From Flavobacterium sp. (lineage in GTDB: Bacteria > Bacteroidota > Bacteroidia > Flavobacteriales > Flavobacteriaceae), in contig NZ_JAHEBT010000053.1 of the NCBI RefSeq assembly GCF_024642105.1, positions 335,630 through 399,629 on the forward strand: DNA of 64,000 nucleotides. The letters run 5' to 3'. A program made the position numbers and the translations under genes. Under the pieces are notes generated by a model that was not told the DNA's origin, did no database searches, and saw nothing but the letters and a program-made list of their open reading frames with translations. Shown one piece after another: positions 44,506-55,197 of the stretch (within the stretch, counting starts at the first letter, position 1; every line of letters starts with the position of its first letter).

Positions 44506-46770
44506 TTATGCCTTGCCAGCCGCTATTAAATTTAAGGCTGAACCCGCGACAAACCATCCTATTTGCCCTGCATTATAGGTGTGATTAGCTAAGATAGTAT
44601 CTTTGGTTCCATCAGCATGAACAAATTCTAAGGTTAGGGGTTTTGCTGGAGCAAATTCGGTTAAATCCATAAAGTTGATGGTGTCTCCTTCTTGAATTTT
44701 ATCGTAATCAGCTTCATTAGCAAAAGTTAAGGCTAACATCCCTTGTTTTTTCAAATTGGTTTCGTGAATACGAGCAAATGATTTTACTAAAACGGCTTTT
44801 ACACCCAAAAAACGTGGCTCCATGGCAGCATGTTCTCTTGAAGAGCCTTCGCCGTAATTATGATCTCCTACCACGATGGAAGGCACTCCAGCCGCTTTAT
44901 AAGCACGAGCTACTGCTGGAACTGCATCATAAGCACCCGTCAACTCATTTTTAACTTTATTCACTTCTTGGTTGAATGCGTTTACAGCACCAATCAACAT
45001 ATTATTAGAAATATTGTCCAAATGACCTCGGAAACGCAACCAAGGTCCTGCCATTGAAATATGGTCTGTCGTACATTTTCCGAAAGCTTTGATTAACAAT
45101 TTTGCACCCACAATATTTTTACCGTCCCAAGCTTCAAAAGGAGCTAACAATTGCAAACGGTCAGACGTTTCAGAAACCGCCACTTGTACCCCCGAACCAT
45201 CTGCTGCAGGTGCTTGAAACCCTGCATCTTCTACATCAAATCCTCTTTTTGGCAATTCATCACCCGTTGGAGGGTTTAGTTTTACTGCTTCACCTTTATC
45301 ATTCAACAACGTATCTGTAATTGGATTAAAATCCAAACGCCCTGAAATAGCTAAAGCTGCAACCATTTCTGGCGAAGTTACAAAAGCGTGTGTGTTTGGA
45401 TTTCCATCGGCTCTTTTAGAGAAATTACGGTTGAACGAATGGACAATTGTATTTTTCTCTCCCTTCTCAGCTCCTGCTCTATCCCATTGTCCGATACACG
45501 GCCCACAAGCATTAGTAAAAACTTTGGTTCCCATTTTTTCAAACGTATCTATAATTCCATCTCTTTCGATAGTGAAACGGATTTGTTCTGAACCAGGGTT
45601 AATCCCAAATTCAGCAACTGGTTTGATCCCGTGTGCTACCGCTTGTTCTACAATAGAAGCAGCACGAGACATATCTTCATAAGAAGAGTTGGTACAAGAA
45701 CCTATCAGACCCCACTCTACTTTTAGAGGCCAACCATTGGCTTCTGCCTCCGCTTTCATTTTAGAAACTGGAGTACCTCTATCTGGTGTAAATGGTCCGT
45801 TAATATGAGGTTCTAATTCAGATAAATTAATTTCAATTAATTGGTCAAAATACTGCTCTGGATTAGCATACACTTCAGAGTCTGCAGTCAGGTAATTTGC
45901 TACTTTATCAGCCGCATCAACCACCTCTTGACGTCCTGTTGCTGCTAAATATCTTCTCATCGAATCATCGTAACCAAAAGTAGAAGTCGTCGCTCCTATC
46001 TCGGCTCCCATATTACAAATAGTCCCTTTTCCTGTACAAGACATATTGATTGCACCTTCTCCAAAATATTCGACAACCGCTCCAGTTCCTCCTTTTACGG
46101 TAAGAATATCAGCTACTTTAAGAATCACGTCTTTTGGAGCAGTCCAGCCGTTCAATTTTCCCGTTAATTTAACTCCGATTAATTTGGGAAATTTCAACTC
46201 CCAAGACATTCCAGACATTACATCCACGGCATCTGCTCCACCTACTCCAATAGCTAGCATCCCTAATCCACCCGCATTTACGGTATGTGAATCGGTTCCA
46301 ATCATCATTCCGCCAGGGAATGCGTAATTTTCTAAAACAATTTGGTGAATAATTCCAGAACCCGGTTTCCAAAAACCAATTCCGTATTTATTAGAAACTG
46401 AAGAAAGAAAGTCAAAAACTTCTTTAGATTGTGTGTTTGCTACCGCTAAATCCCATTTTGCACCAACTTTAGCCTGAATTAAGTGATCACAATGTACGGT
46501 AGTGGGAACAGCAACTTTGGATTTACCCGCATGCATGAATTGCAATAACGCCATTTGCGCCGTCGCATCTTGACAGGCCACCCTATCTGGGGCAAAATCT
46601 ACATAATCAACACCTCTTGAAAAAGCTTGATTAGCAACTCCATCCCAAAGGTGGCTGTATAGAATTTTTTCTGTCAAACTAAGTGGACGACCTACTATCT
46701 CACGCGCTTTATCTACACGAGAAGCCATATTTTCGTACACTTTTTTAATCATTTCAATATCAAAAGCCAT
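44506..46770 (-). CDS. Aconitate hydratase (mitochondrial-type)
   Basis: 754 aa, the length of mitochondrial-type aconitase. Iron-sulfur ligand Cys occur in [11 protein letters not shown] and [12 protein letters not shown]; the substrate-binding [17 protein letters not shown] and [14 protein letters not shown] are present. It interconverts citrate and isocitrate in the TCA cycle. It lies directly downstream of acnB on the same strand (129-bp gap with a terminator). Two aconitases side by side is uncommon and may give separate control under oxidative or iron stress. Confidence 0.95.
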   Translation of the reverse strand: MAFDIEMIKKVYENMASRVDKAREIVGRPLSLTEKILYSHLWDGVANQAFSRGVDYVDFAPDRVACQDATAQMALLQFMHAGKSKVAVPTTVHCDHLIQAKVGAKWDLAVANTQSKEVFDFLSSVSNKYGIGFWKPGSGIIHQIVLENYAFPGGMMIGTDSHTVNAGGLGMLAIGVGGADAVDVMSGMSWELKFPKLIGVKLTGKLNGWTAPKDVILKVADILTVKGGTGAVVEYFGEGAINMSCTGKGTICNMGAEIGATTSTFGYDDSMRRYLAATGRQEVVDAADKVANYLTADSEVYANPEQYFDQLIEINLSELEPHINGPFTPDRGTPVSKMKAEAEANGWPLKVEWGLIGSCTNSSYEDMSRAASIVEQAVAHGIKPVAEFGINPGSEQIRFTIERDGIIDTFEKMGTKVFTNACGPCIGQWDRAGAEKGEKNTIVHSFNRNFSKRADGNPNTHAFVTSPEMVAALAISGRLDFNPITDTLLNDKGEAVKLNPPTGDELPKRGFDVEDAGFQAPAADGSGVQVAVSETSDRLQLLAPFEAWDGKNIVGAKLLIKAFGKCTTDHISMAGPWLRFRGHLDNISNNMLIGAVNAFNQEVNKVKNELTGAYDAVPAVARAYKAAGVPSIVVGDHNYGEGSSREHAAMEPRFLGVKAVLVKSFARIHETNLKKQGMLALTFANEADYDKIQEGDTINFMDLTEFAPAKPLTLEFVHADGTKDTILANHTYNAGQIGWFVAGSALNLIAAGKA

Positions 46771-46848
46771 AAGAATTATTTTTAGATAGTTAGTATAAAA
46801 GTTTACTACTTACCAATTTACGAAAAAACGACCAGATACAAAACAAAA

Positions 46849-46871
46849 AAGCCTAAGTTTAACTTAGGCTT
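46849..46871 (-). terminator. acnB terminator
   Basis: aagcctaagtt (46849-46859) pairs with aacttaggctt (46861-46871), downstream of the acnB stop and before the second aconitase. Confidence 0.75.
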
Positions 46872-46899
46872 TCGTTTTTATAAAGAAATAGTGTACGTA

Positions 46900-49689
46900 C
46901 TATCCCACTAACAATTTATGAGAAGGCGCAAACTTAGTTAAGTTAATACCTTCAACTGCTTGTTTATATTCCTCAATAGACGGTGTTCTACCTAAAATAG
47001 TTGATAAAACAACTACAGGTGTAGAAGATAGTAATGATTCTCCTTTTTTCTCTGCAGTGTCTTCCACCACTCTTCCTTGGAATAAACGAGTAGAGGTTGC
47101 CATAACGGTATCTCCTTTAGATGCTTTCTCTTGGTTACCCATACAAAGGTTACATCCTGGACGCTCTAAGTACAACATATTTTCATATTCTGTACGTGCC
47201 GCTGCTTTAGGTGCATTATCATCAAATTCAAAACCTGAATATTTTTGCAACACTTCCCAATCGCCTTCCGCTTTTAATTCATCAACAATGTTGTATGTTG
47301 GTGGAGCCACCACTAAAGGCGCTTTAAATTCCACTTTACCTTGTTGTTTTTCAATATTTTTAAGCATTTGAGCTAATATTTTCATATCGCCTTTATGCAC
47401 CATACAAGAACCGATAAATCCTAAATCTACTTTTTTATCCCCTCCGTAAAAAGAAAGCGGTCTAATAGTATCGTGTGTGTATCGTTTGGAAACGTCTTTA
47501 TTATTTACATCTGGATCTGCAATCATTGGTTCTGCAATCTGATCTAAATCAATCTCTACTTCTGCATAATATTTAGCATTAGCATCTGGTCTTAAAGCTG
47601 GTTTTTCACCTGATTTGATTTCAGCAATTCTCTTATTGGCTTTATCGATCAATCCTTTAAGGACTTGTTTGCTATTATCCATGCCTTTATCAATCATTAT
47701 TTGGATTCTTCCTTTAGCAATTTCCAATGATTGAATCAAAGTTTCATCTTCTGAGATACAAATAGACGCTTTAGCTTTCATTTCAGCAGACCAATCTGTG
47801 AAAGTAAATGATTGATCAGCCGTTAATGTACCTATGTGTACTTCGATAATTCTACCTTGGAACACATTTTCGCCACCAAATTTATGTAGCATTTGCGCTT
47901 GAGTTGCATGAACCACATCACGGAAGTCCATATACTCTTTCATAGCCCCTTTGAAAGTTACCTTAACTGATTCAGGAATTGGCATAGAAGCCTCTCCTGT
48001 AGCTAAAGCCAATGCAACCGTACCAGAATCCGCACCAAAAGCTACTCCTTTAGACATTCTTGTATGAGAGTCACCACCAATAATGATAGCCCAATCATCA
48101 ATTGTAATATCATTCAACACTTTGTGAATAACATCCGTCATAGCATGATATACTCCTTTTGGATCACGAGCTGTGATTAAACCAAAATCGTTCATGAATT
48201 TCATTAATTTTGGGATATTGGCTTGTGCCTTTTTGTCCCAAACTGAAGCGGTATGACATCCTGATTGGTACGCTCCATCAACGATTGGAGAAATTACTTT
48301 GGCAGCCATCGATTCTAATTCTTGAGCAGTCATTAAACCCGTTGTATCTTGCGACCCAACAATATTTACTTCTACACGAACATCTGAACCCGCATGCAAT
48401 ATTTTTCCTGGAGTTGTTCCAACAGCATTTCTATTGAATATTTTTTCAACTGCTGTAAGTCCTTGCCCTGCATGTGAAACTTCTTTTGAAGGAGCAAAAA
48501 CCGTTGGAATATCAATTCCTAATACCTTACAAGCAAATGTTTGGATTTTTTTACCAAATACAATAGCATAAGAACCACCTGCTTTGATAAATTCCATTTT
48601 TTGTGGCGTGAATGATCTTGAAACATCAATCAATTCTTGATCACCGTTGTATAATTTTTTGGTTTTAGTGTTGATTGTCAAAACTGTTCCTGTTGCAACA
48701 GAATAAGCTTGTTCTAAAATAGGATCTCCATTTTCATCACGAACAAGAGTACCATTTCCATCTACTTTTTTAACCCAGTTTTTCAAATCAATTCCAATAC
48801 CTCCCGTTACATCAACTGTAGTAAGGAAAATTGGAGAAATTCCATTCGTTCCACCAACAATTGGCGCAATATTTACAAACGGAATATAAGGGCTTGCTTG
48901 TTTACCAGTCCAAAGCGCTACGTTGTTCACTCCTGACATTCTAGAAGAACCAACACCCATAGTACCTTTTTCAGCAATTAACATCACGCTTTTATCAGGA
49001 TGTTGCGCTTGAAGGGCTTTGATCTCTTCTTGTGCTTGAGGCGTAATCATACATTTACCGTGTAACTCACGGTCTGAACGCGAGTGCGCTTGATTTCCTG
49101 GAGACAATAAATCTGTAGAGATATCACCTTCACCAGCAATGAATGTAACTACTTTAATTTCTTCTGCTATTTCTGGTAATTTTGTAAAAAACTCCGCTTT
49201 AGCATAACTTTCTAAAATTTCTTTTGCAACTGGATTCCCATTAGTGTAAGCCTCTTGCAAACGTGCTGTATCAGCGTCATAAAGATACACTTGTGTTTTA
49301 AGTACATCTGAAGCTTGTTTTGCAATAGCTACATCACTTCCTAAAGCCAAATCAAGTAAAACTTCAATAGAAGTTCCTCCTTTCATGTGAGACAACAATT
49401 CCAAAGCAAAAGCCGGTGTGATTTCATTCACTATCTCTTTTCCAAGAATAATATCTTTTAAGAAATAGGCTTTTTTACCTGCGGCACTTGTAGTTCCCGG
49501 TAATGTATTATAAATAAAAAACGAAAGACATTCGTTTCTATTTGGGTTGTTAGTATCTTTGATTTGCGCTATAATTTCACTTAGTAATTCAGCGCTATCA
49601 ATTGGTTTTGGATGCAATCCTTGACCTTTTCTTTCTTCAATTTCTTTAATGTATTCGTTATAAAGATTCATTGCATTATCAATAGCCAT
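46900..49689 (-). CDS. acnB: Bifunctional aconitate hydratase 2 / 2-methylisocitrate dehydratase
   Basis: 929 aa from the ATG at 49689 (MAIDNAMNLYNEYIKE). An upstream in-frame TTG at 49725 is rejected because the promoter box covers it. AcnB domain order is kept: HEAT-like N-terminal domain (about 1-150), swivel domain, then the catalytic core with IIGGDSHTRMSKGVAFGADSGT, GFIGSCMVHKGD and the cluster motif RPGCNLCMGNQ. It interconverts citrate and isocitrate and acts in the methylcitrate route. First of the two tandem aconitase genes. Confidence 0.95.
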   Translation of the reverse strand: MAIDNAMNLYNEYIKEIEERKGQGLHPKPIDSAELLSEIIAQIKDTNNPNRNECLSFFIYNTLPGTTSAAGKKAYFLKDIILGKEIVNEITPAFALELLSHMKGGTSIEVLLDLALGSDVAIAKQASDVLKTQVYLYDADTARLQEAYTNGNPVAKEILESYAKAEFFTKLPEIAEEIKVVTFIAGEGDISTDLLSPGNQAHSRSDRELHGKCMITPQAQEEIKALQAQHPDKSVMLIAEKGTMGVGSSRMSGVNNVALWTGKQASPYIPFVNIAPIVGGTNGISPIFLTTVDVTGGIGIDLKNWVKKVDGNGTLVRDENGDPILEQAYSVATGTVLTINTKTKKLYNGDQELIDVSRSFTPQKMEFIKAGGSYAIVFGKKIQTFACKVLGIDIPTVFAPSKEVSHAGQGLTAVEKIFNRNAVGTTPGKILHAGSDVRVEVNIVGSQDTTGLMTAQELESMAAKVISPIVDGAYQSGCHTASVWDKKAQANIPKLMKFMNDFGLITARDPKGVYHAMTDVIHKVLNDITIDDWAIIIGGDSHTRMSKGVAFGADSGTVALALATGEASMPIPESVKVTFKGAMKEYMDFRDVVHATQAQMLHKFGGENVFQGRIIEVHIGTLTADQSFTFTDWSAEMKAKASICISEDETLIQSLEIAKGRIQIMIDKGMDNSKQVLKGLIDKANKRIAEIKSGEKPALRPDANAKYYAEVEIDLDQIAEPMIADPDVNNKDVSKRYTHDTIRPLSFYGGDKKVDLGFIGSCMVHKGDMKILAQMLKNIEKQQGKVEFKAPLVVAPPTYNIVDELKAEGDWEVLQKYSGFEFDDNAPKAAARTEYENMLYLERPGCNLCMGNQEKASKGDTVMATSTRLFQGRVVEDTAEKKGESLLSSTPVVVLSTILGRTPSIEEYKQAVEGINLTKFAPSHKLLVG

Positions 49690-49722
49690 AGTATATTTGG
49701 GTATTTTTGTTTTTATGTCCAG

Positions 49723-49730
49723 CAAATTTA
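49723..49730 (-). promoter_or_regulatory. acnB promoter -7 box
   Basis: TAAATTTG (complement of 49723-49730) matches TAnnTTTG, 33 bp before the ATG at 49689. No TTG at the ideal -33 position. Confidence 0.5.
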
Positions 49731-49937
49731 GAAATTAAAGCCGAGATTTAAAAATAATTTAATAAATCTAGTTCTATTGCCGATTATTATTATAAAATAA
49801 TAAATCAGATTTAATTTTATTGCAAAAACAATAATTTAACCCAATAGATATTAAACAATTAACAAAATAATTGTTCATTTATCAAATCAAAAGAAGTGTT
49901 ATTATAAAAGGAATTGAAACAATATCAATTTGCACAA

Positions 49938-50891
49938 TTAGAGTAGTTTATCGATAATCATTTCTTCTGTAATGCCTTCGGCATCCGCTTTGTAGTTTTT
50001 AATGATTCGATGACGCAGAATCCCAATAGCAACCGCTTTAACATCTTCAATATCTGGAGAGAATTTTCCGTTAAAAGCAGCGTGGGCTTTGGCCGCTAAA
50101 ATTAAATTTTGCGAAGCTCTTGGTCCAGCTCCCCAATCCAAATAGTTTTTCACAAAATCGTTTGACAACAGACTATCCGGACGTGTCTTTCCTACCAAAG
50201 CAACCGCATATTCAATCACATTATCTGCTACTGGAATGCGGCGAATTAAGTGCTGAAAATCGATAATTTCTTGAGCAGAAAATAGCGGTTCAATAACACT
50301 TTTTACATCCGAAGTGGTTTGTTTAACTACCTGAACTTCTTCTTCAAAAGTGGGGTATTCTAATTTAATAGCAAACATGAATCGGTCCAATTGCGCCTCT
50401 GGCAAAGGATAGGTCCCTTCTTGCTCGATGGGATTTTGAGTTGCCAATACAAAATACGGCAAGTTCAATTGGTATTGATGTCCTGCAATGGTTACCGCAC
50501 GTTCTTGCATAGCTTCTAACAAAGCGGCTTGCGTCTTTGGCGGCGTTCTATTGATCTCATCAGCCAAGATGATGTTTGAAAAAACAGGCCCTTTTATAAA
50601 TTTAAATTGTCTGTTTTCGTCCAAAATTTCGCTTCCTAAAATATCCGAAGGCATTAAATCTGGCGTGAACTGAATGCGTTTGAAATCCAACCCTAAGGCT
50701 TGTGCCAAAGTATTTACCATTAACGTTTTAGCCAATCCTGGAACACCTACCAATAAAGCGTGTCCGCCAGAGAAAATAGCCAACACAATTTGGTCAATCA
50801 CAGCGTCTTGACCCACAATGATTTTAGCAATTTCTTTTTTTAGCGCGGTTCTTTTTTGAACTAAGTTATGTATAGCAGCTACATCAGACAT
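49938..50891 (-). CDS. MoxR-family AAA ATPase
   Basis: 317 aa. AAA_3 domain with Walker A GVPGLAKT, Walker B ILADEINRTPP, sensor region ATQNPIEQEGTYPLPEAQLDRF and arginine-containing C-terminal lid (GPRASQNLILAAKAHA). MoxR proteins act as chaperones that mature DUF58/VWA partners. Here those partners are not adjacent within the window. It follows the SurA-like gene on the same strand, separated by a terminator. Confidence 0.93.
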   Translation of the reverse strand: MSDVAAIHNLVQKRTALKKEIAKIIVGQDAVIDQIVLAIFSGGHALLVGVPGLAKTLMVNTLAQALGLDFKRIQFTPDLMPSDILGSEILDENRQFKFIKGPVFSNIILADEINRTPPKTQAALLEAMQERAVTIAGHQYQLNLPYFVLATQNPIEQEGTYPLPEAQLDRFMFAIKLEYPTFEEEVQVVKQTTSDVKSVIEPLFSAQEIIDFQHLIRRIPVADNVIEYAVALVGKTRPDSLLSNDFVKNYLDWGAGPRASQNLILAAKAHAAFNGKFSPDIEDVKAVAIGILRHRIIKNYKADAEGITEEMIIDKLL

Positions 50892-50912
50892 TTTCGATTT
50901 CGTTTAAATGGA

Positions 50913-50956
50913 AAAGAGTTAGCAAAATGATTTTGATTTCATAAAGCTAACTCTTT
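50913..50956 (-). terminator. Terminator between SurA-like and MoxR genes
   Basis: aaagagttagc (50913-50923) pairs with gctaactcttt (50946-50956), with a 22-nt loop, past the stop of the SurA-like gene. Confidence 0.6.
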
Positions 50957-50975
50957 TTTAATTTATTTTAAAAAT

Positions 50976-52406
50976 TTATTTTTTCAACCAGTTGTTGGTA
51001 AAAACACAATCTCTGTATTCACCCACAATTTTAATATAAGTGTCTTTAATTTTTTCGTCAAACCATTTGGCAATCGCCTTGATTTGCTTTTCTTTCAAAG
51101 CCAAATCCTTGATTTTAGTATAATCTTTTGCATAATCAGCGGTATGCTCATTGATTCTGTTGGTTACTGTAACCAATTTGTATTGTTTTTTTCCTTCTTG
51201 AGGTTCTTCGGCAAAAGCAGATGAAACTTCATTTTCTTTCAAATTAGACACTTGCGCGTATAAACTTGGATCCATTTTAGTCAATTCAAAACGAGTATCT
51301 TGCGTTTTAGGATTGATTAAAGTTCCTCCATTGGTTCTTGTTTCTTTTTCGTCAGATAAAGTTCTTGCAGCTTCTGCAAATGTGATTTCCTTATCTATAA
51401 TTCGTTTACGAATCAAATTGATTTTTTCTTTTGCTTCTTGCAACGATTCCTCAGTTACTTTAGGAGCCAATAAAATATGACGCAATTCTACCTCTTGCCC
51501 TTTTATCTTTTCTACATAAATAATGTGATAGCCAAAATCTGTTTCAAATGGCGCTGAGATTTCTCCTTCAGCCAAACTGAATGCCACATCCTTAAATTCT
51601 TTTACGAAAGGGGTTTTACGATTCATTTTGTAATACCCACCACTCGCTCTTGATCCTGGATCTTGTGAATACAGCACCGCTTTGGTAGCAAAACTAGAGC
51701 CTTCTTGAATTTCTTTTTTGAAACCATTCAAACGATCAATTACTTTTTGCTTGTCCGCATCTGAGATTTTAGGTTTTACCACAATTTGGGCTACTTCCAT
51801 TTCGGCACCAAAAACAGGCAATTCGTCTTTTGGAATTTTCTTAAAGAAGTTACGCACTTCCTCAGGTGTAATTTGTACATCGTCTACAATTTTCTTTTGC
51901 ATTTCGGATGTTAACTTATTTTCTTTTAAAATATCAAAGAAATAGGTTCTGAATTCTTCTTCGTTGTTTTTTTTATAGTACTCTACTATCTTATCCATAG
52001 AGCCTAATTGTTCAGTCATATAGTCCAAACGCTCATCCATCATTGCTTTCACTTCAGTGTCTGTAACCTTAACACTATCTTGTACGGCTTGGTGCGCATA
52101 CAATTTGTCTTCCATTAGTTTGCCTAACATCTGACATCTTGAAATATCTTTTACAGAACCCCCTTGACTTGAAATCTCCAAATAAGCTTTGTCAATATCC
52201 GAATCCAAAATAATATAATCACCAACGGTAGCGATAACACCATCTACTTTCATTTTTTTAGACGAGTTTGTTTTTGGCGCTTCTTTTGTTGGTTGCTCTT
52301 TAATCACCTCTTGGGCAGTTAAAGTCACTACAGAAAAAAGAACCAAGAAAACAGAAAGCGCTTTCTTATTTACAAAAGAGGTAATCGATGGTAATTGAAA
52401 TATCAT
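50976..52406 (-). CDS. Periplasmic peptidyl-prolyl isomerase (SurA-like)
   Basis: 476 aa. A signal peptide (about 1-31, ending TLTAQE) precedes a SurA-type N-terminal chaperone region (about 50-180) and two parvulin/PpiC domains (about 200-280 with QDPGSRASGGYYKMNRKTPFVKEFKDVAFSLAEGEIS..., and about 285-400 with LRHILLAPK and TRTNGGTLINPKTQDTRFE). It folds outer-membrane proteins. A Lys/Thr-rich stretch follows the signal peptide. The second domain lacks a clear SAPF block, so the first is the probable active one. Confidence 0.88.
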   Translation of the reverse strand: MIFQLPSITSFVNKKALSVFLVLFSVVTLTAQEVIKEQPTKEAPKTNSSKKMKVDGVIATVGDYIILDSDIDKAYLEISSQGGSVKDISRCQMLGKLMEDKLYAHQAVQDSVKVTDTEVKAMMDERLDYMTEQLGSMDKIVEYYKKNNEEEFRTYFFDILKENKLTSEMQKKIVDDVQITPEEVRNFFKKIPKDELPVFGAEMEVAQIVVKPKISDADKQKVIDRLNGFKKEIQEGSSFATKAVLYSQDPGSRASGGYYKMNRKTPFVKEFKDVAFSLAEGEISAPFETDFGYHIIYVEKIKGQEVELRHILLAPKVTEESLQEAKEKINLIRKRIIDKEITFAEAARTLSDEKETRTNGGTLINPKTQDTRFELTKMDPSLYAQVSNLKENEVSSAFAEEPQEGKKQYKLVTVTNRINEHTADYAKDYTKIKDLALKEKQIKAIAKWFDEKIKDTYIKIVGEYRDCVFTNNWLKK

Positions 52407-52677
52407 TGTTTAATTTTTATTTTTTAGTACTTCTAAAACCCAATACTATTAGGATTTTAGTCATTGCAACTTGACATTCTCTCAAGTTAAACGCACTTCT
52501 ATTACTAACTACAGAAGCCGAAATGTATTATTGCCAACAAAAATAACAATTCAATTAGAGAATACAAGTGAACTGAGTACTATTAACAAAAAATTATTAA
52601 GGATAAGACTGAATTATTAAAGAATAAAATACATACTTATAAAATAATTGAACCTTATGATATTATATATTAACCTG

Positions 52678-53271
52678 TTATTTTGGCAGAATCGTTGTTG
52701 CAGATAAAAAATCAAGTTTTTTGAACTTGCTTTTTACTAAACTATCAAATTGCGTTTTATCATCTGTAAAAGAAACAAGACCTTTATCAAAATGCCAAGT
52801 TCCAAGATAATTTAATGAATTTTTTGTTATTTCGAATGTAAATTGTTCTAATTCATTTTGATTTATTTGTCCTGATTTTATTTTAAGATCAAGATTATCA
52901 GTCATATCAATATTTTTAAAAATTGGTTCAGTAAAAAATTTACCCCCGTACCATGTACTTTTTGTCCACCAATAATTTAGTATTGCATATTTACCAGGTC
53001 TAATAAAATATATAAATATATTTTCTTTAGCCGATTTATAGGTAGGTTTAACCCTAAATGTAAAAACTTCTTTAGTCTCTAGATTTATTATTCGAATATC
53101 TTGCGGAAATCCACCGCTACTAAATCCAAGTCGCTGGATAAAATTTCCATATATAATTGCTTCATCGGAGGATATTGTATCTCCACTCTTGGCCTCGTTA
53201 AGCGTTATAAAATTTTGTCCCTGTGCAAAGATTGTCAATAAAAAGAAAAATGTAATTAAAAGATATTTCAT
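52678..53271 (-). CDS. Secreted hypothetical protein
   Basis: 197 aa. A signal peptide spans about residues 1-18 (LLITFFFLLTIFAQG). The mature part is beta-rich (AIIYGNFIQRLGF, IRIINLETKEVFTFRVKPTY, IYFIRPGKYAILNYWW, YLGTWHF) and looks like an Ig- or DUF-type sandwich with an aromatic core. No cysteines. It is isolated by 270-330-bp gaps on either side. No family recognised. Confidence 0.6.
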   Translation of the reverse strand: MKYLLITFFFLLTIFAQGQNFITLNEAKSGDTISSDEAIIYGNFIQRLGFSSGGFPQDIRIINLETKEVFTFRVKPTYKSAKENIFIYFIRPGKYAILNYWWTKSTWYGGKFFTEPIFKNIDMTDNLDLKIKSGQINQNELEQFTFEITKNSLNYLGTWHFDKGLVSFTDDKTQFDSLVKSKFKKLDFLSATTILPK

Positions 53272-53493
53272 TGTGTATAATTGTTTTTTAACGCTTTAAA
53301 CTCGTCTATATACCTAAAAAAACTAATAGAGCAGTGATTAGATATTATATTTTATAAATTATAGATATTGCCACAACTCAAAAATATAAAAAATGTTGTA
53401 CAAATTACCAAAAGCCTTTAAATATCAAAACAAGTAGGAATAACCCTAATCTGGTATTTAGCCCCCCTCGACTTCGTGAAAAATAGCATTCTT

Positions 53494-53530
53494 TTAAAGC
53501 TTCCAGCCTTTAAAAGGCTGGAAGCTTTAA
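53494..53530. repeat. Perfect 17-bp inverted repeat upstream of prfC
   Basis: The arms 53494-53510 and 53514-53530 are exactly complementary with loop taa. The stem is ttaaagcttccagcctt. With little T tail on either side it is a poor terminator. Could be a repetitive palindromic element or a regulatory structure. Confidence 0.6.
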
Positions 53531-53557
53531 ATACGTATCCCAGAAAAACTTTTGGAA

Positions 53558-53589
53558 TTAGTTATTTAGTGAAGTAAATAGTATTTTTG
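53558..53589 (+). promoter_or_regulatory. prfC promoter
   Basis: TATTTTTG (53582-53589) is an exact TAnnTTTG box; a TTA at 53558-53560 gives a 21-nt spacer. It is 18 bp upstream of the prfC ATG. Confidence 0.6.
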
Positions 53590-53607
53590 CACTCCATTAT
53601 AGCAATT

Positions 53608-55197
53608 ATGAGTTTTTTAGAAGAAATACAACGCAGGAGAACATTTGGAATTATTTCGCATCCCGATGCAGGGAAGACCACGCTAACCGAGAAATTACTT
53701 CTTTTTGGAGGGGCGATTCAGGAAGCGGGTGCCGTGAAAAACAACAAGATTAAGAAGGGCGCTACGTCTGACTTTATGGAAATTGAGCGCCAAAGAGGGA
53801 TTTCGGTTTCGACTTCGGTTTTGGCATTCAATTACAAAGAGAAAAAAATCAATATTCTTGACACACCTGGTCACAAGGATTTTGCCGAGGATACGTTTCG
53901 AACTTTAACCGCCGTGGATAGCGTAATTGTAGTGATTGACGTTGCCAAAGGGGTCGAGGAACAAACTGAAAAATTAGTTTCGGTCTGTAGAATGCGAAAC
54001 ATTCCGATTATTGTTTTCATCAATAAATTAGACCGCGAAGGAAAAGATGCTTTTGACTTGATGGACGAAGTGGAGCAAAAATTGGGCTTGACGGTTACGC
54101 CTTTGAGTTTTCCAATTGGAATGGGGTATGATTTCCAAGGTATTTATAATTTATGGGAGCAAAACATCAACCTGTTTAGCGGAGATAGCCGTAAAAATAT
54201 TGAAGAAACGATTGCTTTTTCGGACGTACAAAGTCCTGAATTAGAAAAAATAATTGGTCAAAAACCCGCAGATAAATTGCGTGAAGAATTGGAATTGATT
54301 GACGAAGTCTATCCTAAATTTGACCGACAAGACTATTTGGACGGAAAATTACAACCCGTGTTTTTTGGTTCGGCTTTGAATAATTTTGGGGTACGCGAAT
54401 TGTTGGATTGCTTTGTAGCCATTGCGCCTTCGCCTCGACCTAAAGATTCAGAAACGCGTTTGGTTGATCCAAAAGAAGAAAAAATGTCAGGCTTTGTGTT
54501 CAAAATTCACGCGAATATGGATCCAAAACACCGCGACCGTTTGGCGTTTATCAAAATTGTTTCGGGAACTTTTGAACGCAACAAACCGTATTTCCACGTG
54601 CGTCAAAAAAAGAATTTAAAATTCTCGAGTCCCAATGCCTTTTTTGCTGAGAAAAAAGAAATTGTAGATATTTCGTATCCGGGTGATATTGTAGGATTGC
54701 ACGATACGGGGAACTTCAAAATTGGCGATACGTTGACCGAAGGCGAAGTGATGAGCTTTAAAGGAATTCCGAGTTTCTCTCCAGAGCATTTCCGTTATAT
54801 CAATAATGCCGACCCATTAAAAGCAAAACAACTAGACAAAGGGGTAGATCAATTGATGGACGAAGGGGTAGCGCAGTTGTTTACCCTAGAAATGAACAAC
54901 CGTAAAATTATTGGAACTGTTGGAGCGCTTCAATACGAAGTAATTCAATACCGATTGGAACACGAATACGGTGCTAAATGTACCTATGAAAACTTCCCTG
55001 TCCATAAGGCGTGTTGGGTAAAACCCGATGATGCTAAAAGTGAAGAATTCAAAGAATTCAAACGCATTAAACAAAAGTTTTTGGCACACGACAAATACGG
55101 ACAATTGGTTTTCTTAGCCGATTCGGATTTTACGATTCAAATGACGCAAAGCAAATACCCAAATGTGAAATTGTTTTTCACTTCGGAGTTTGAATAA
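53608..55197 (+). CDS. prfC: Peptide chain release factor 3
   Basis: 529 aa from the ATG at 53608 (MSFLEEIQRRRTF); an in-frame TTG at 53587 overlaps the promoter and is rejected. GTPase motifs: ISHPDAGKTTLTEKLL (G1), the ERQRGISVSTSVL switch (G2), LDTPGHKDF (G3), INKLDRE (G4). Domains II and III follow with the RF3-specific C-terminal region. It recycles RF1/RF2 from terminated ribosomes. Its stop directly abuts the stop of the convergent histidine decarboxylase gene with no base between. Confidence 0.96.
   Translation: MSFLEEIQRRRTFGIISHPDAGKTTLTEKLLLFGGAIQEAGAVKNNKIKKGATSDFMEIERQRGISVSTSVLAFNYKEKKINILDTPGHKDFAEDTFRTLTAVDSVIVVIDVAKGVEEQTEKLVSVCRMRNIPIIVFINKLDREGKDAFDLMDEVEQKLGLTVTPLSFPIGMGYDFQGIYNLWEQNINLFSGDSRKNIEETIAFSDVQSPELEKIIGQKPADKLREELELIDEVYPKFDRQDYLDGKLQPVFFGSALNNFGVRELLDCFVAIAPSPRPKDSETRLVDPKEEKMSGFVFKIHANMDPKHRDRLAFIKIVSGTFERNKPYFHVRQKKNLKFSSPNAFFAEKKEIVDISYPGDIVGLHDTGNFKIGDTLTEGEVMSFKGIPSFSPEHFRYINNADPLKAKQLDKGVDQLMDEGVAQLFTLEMNNRKIIGTVGALQYEVIQYRLEHEYGAKCTYENFPVHKACWVKPDDAKSEEFKEFKRIKQKFLAHDKYGQLVFLADSDFTIQMTQSKYPNVKLFFTSEFE

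Larger units (their letters stand above)
53272..53607. other. Intergenic upstream of prfC
   Basis: 336 bp. It contains the perfect 17-bp hairpin at 53494-53530 and the prfC promoter. A gccccccctcgacttcgtg patch just before the hairpin is unusually GC-rich. Confidence 0.5.

Noticed and set aside
45102..45320. Plus-strand ORFs across the aconitases and rpoC
   Set aside because: Antisense shadows of strongly conserved genes; composition and lack of starts do not support them.
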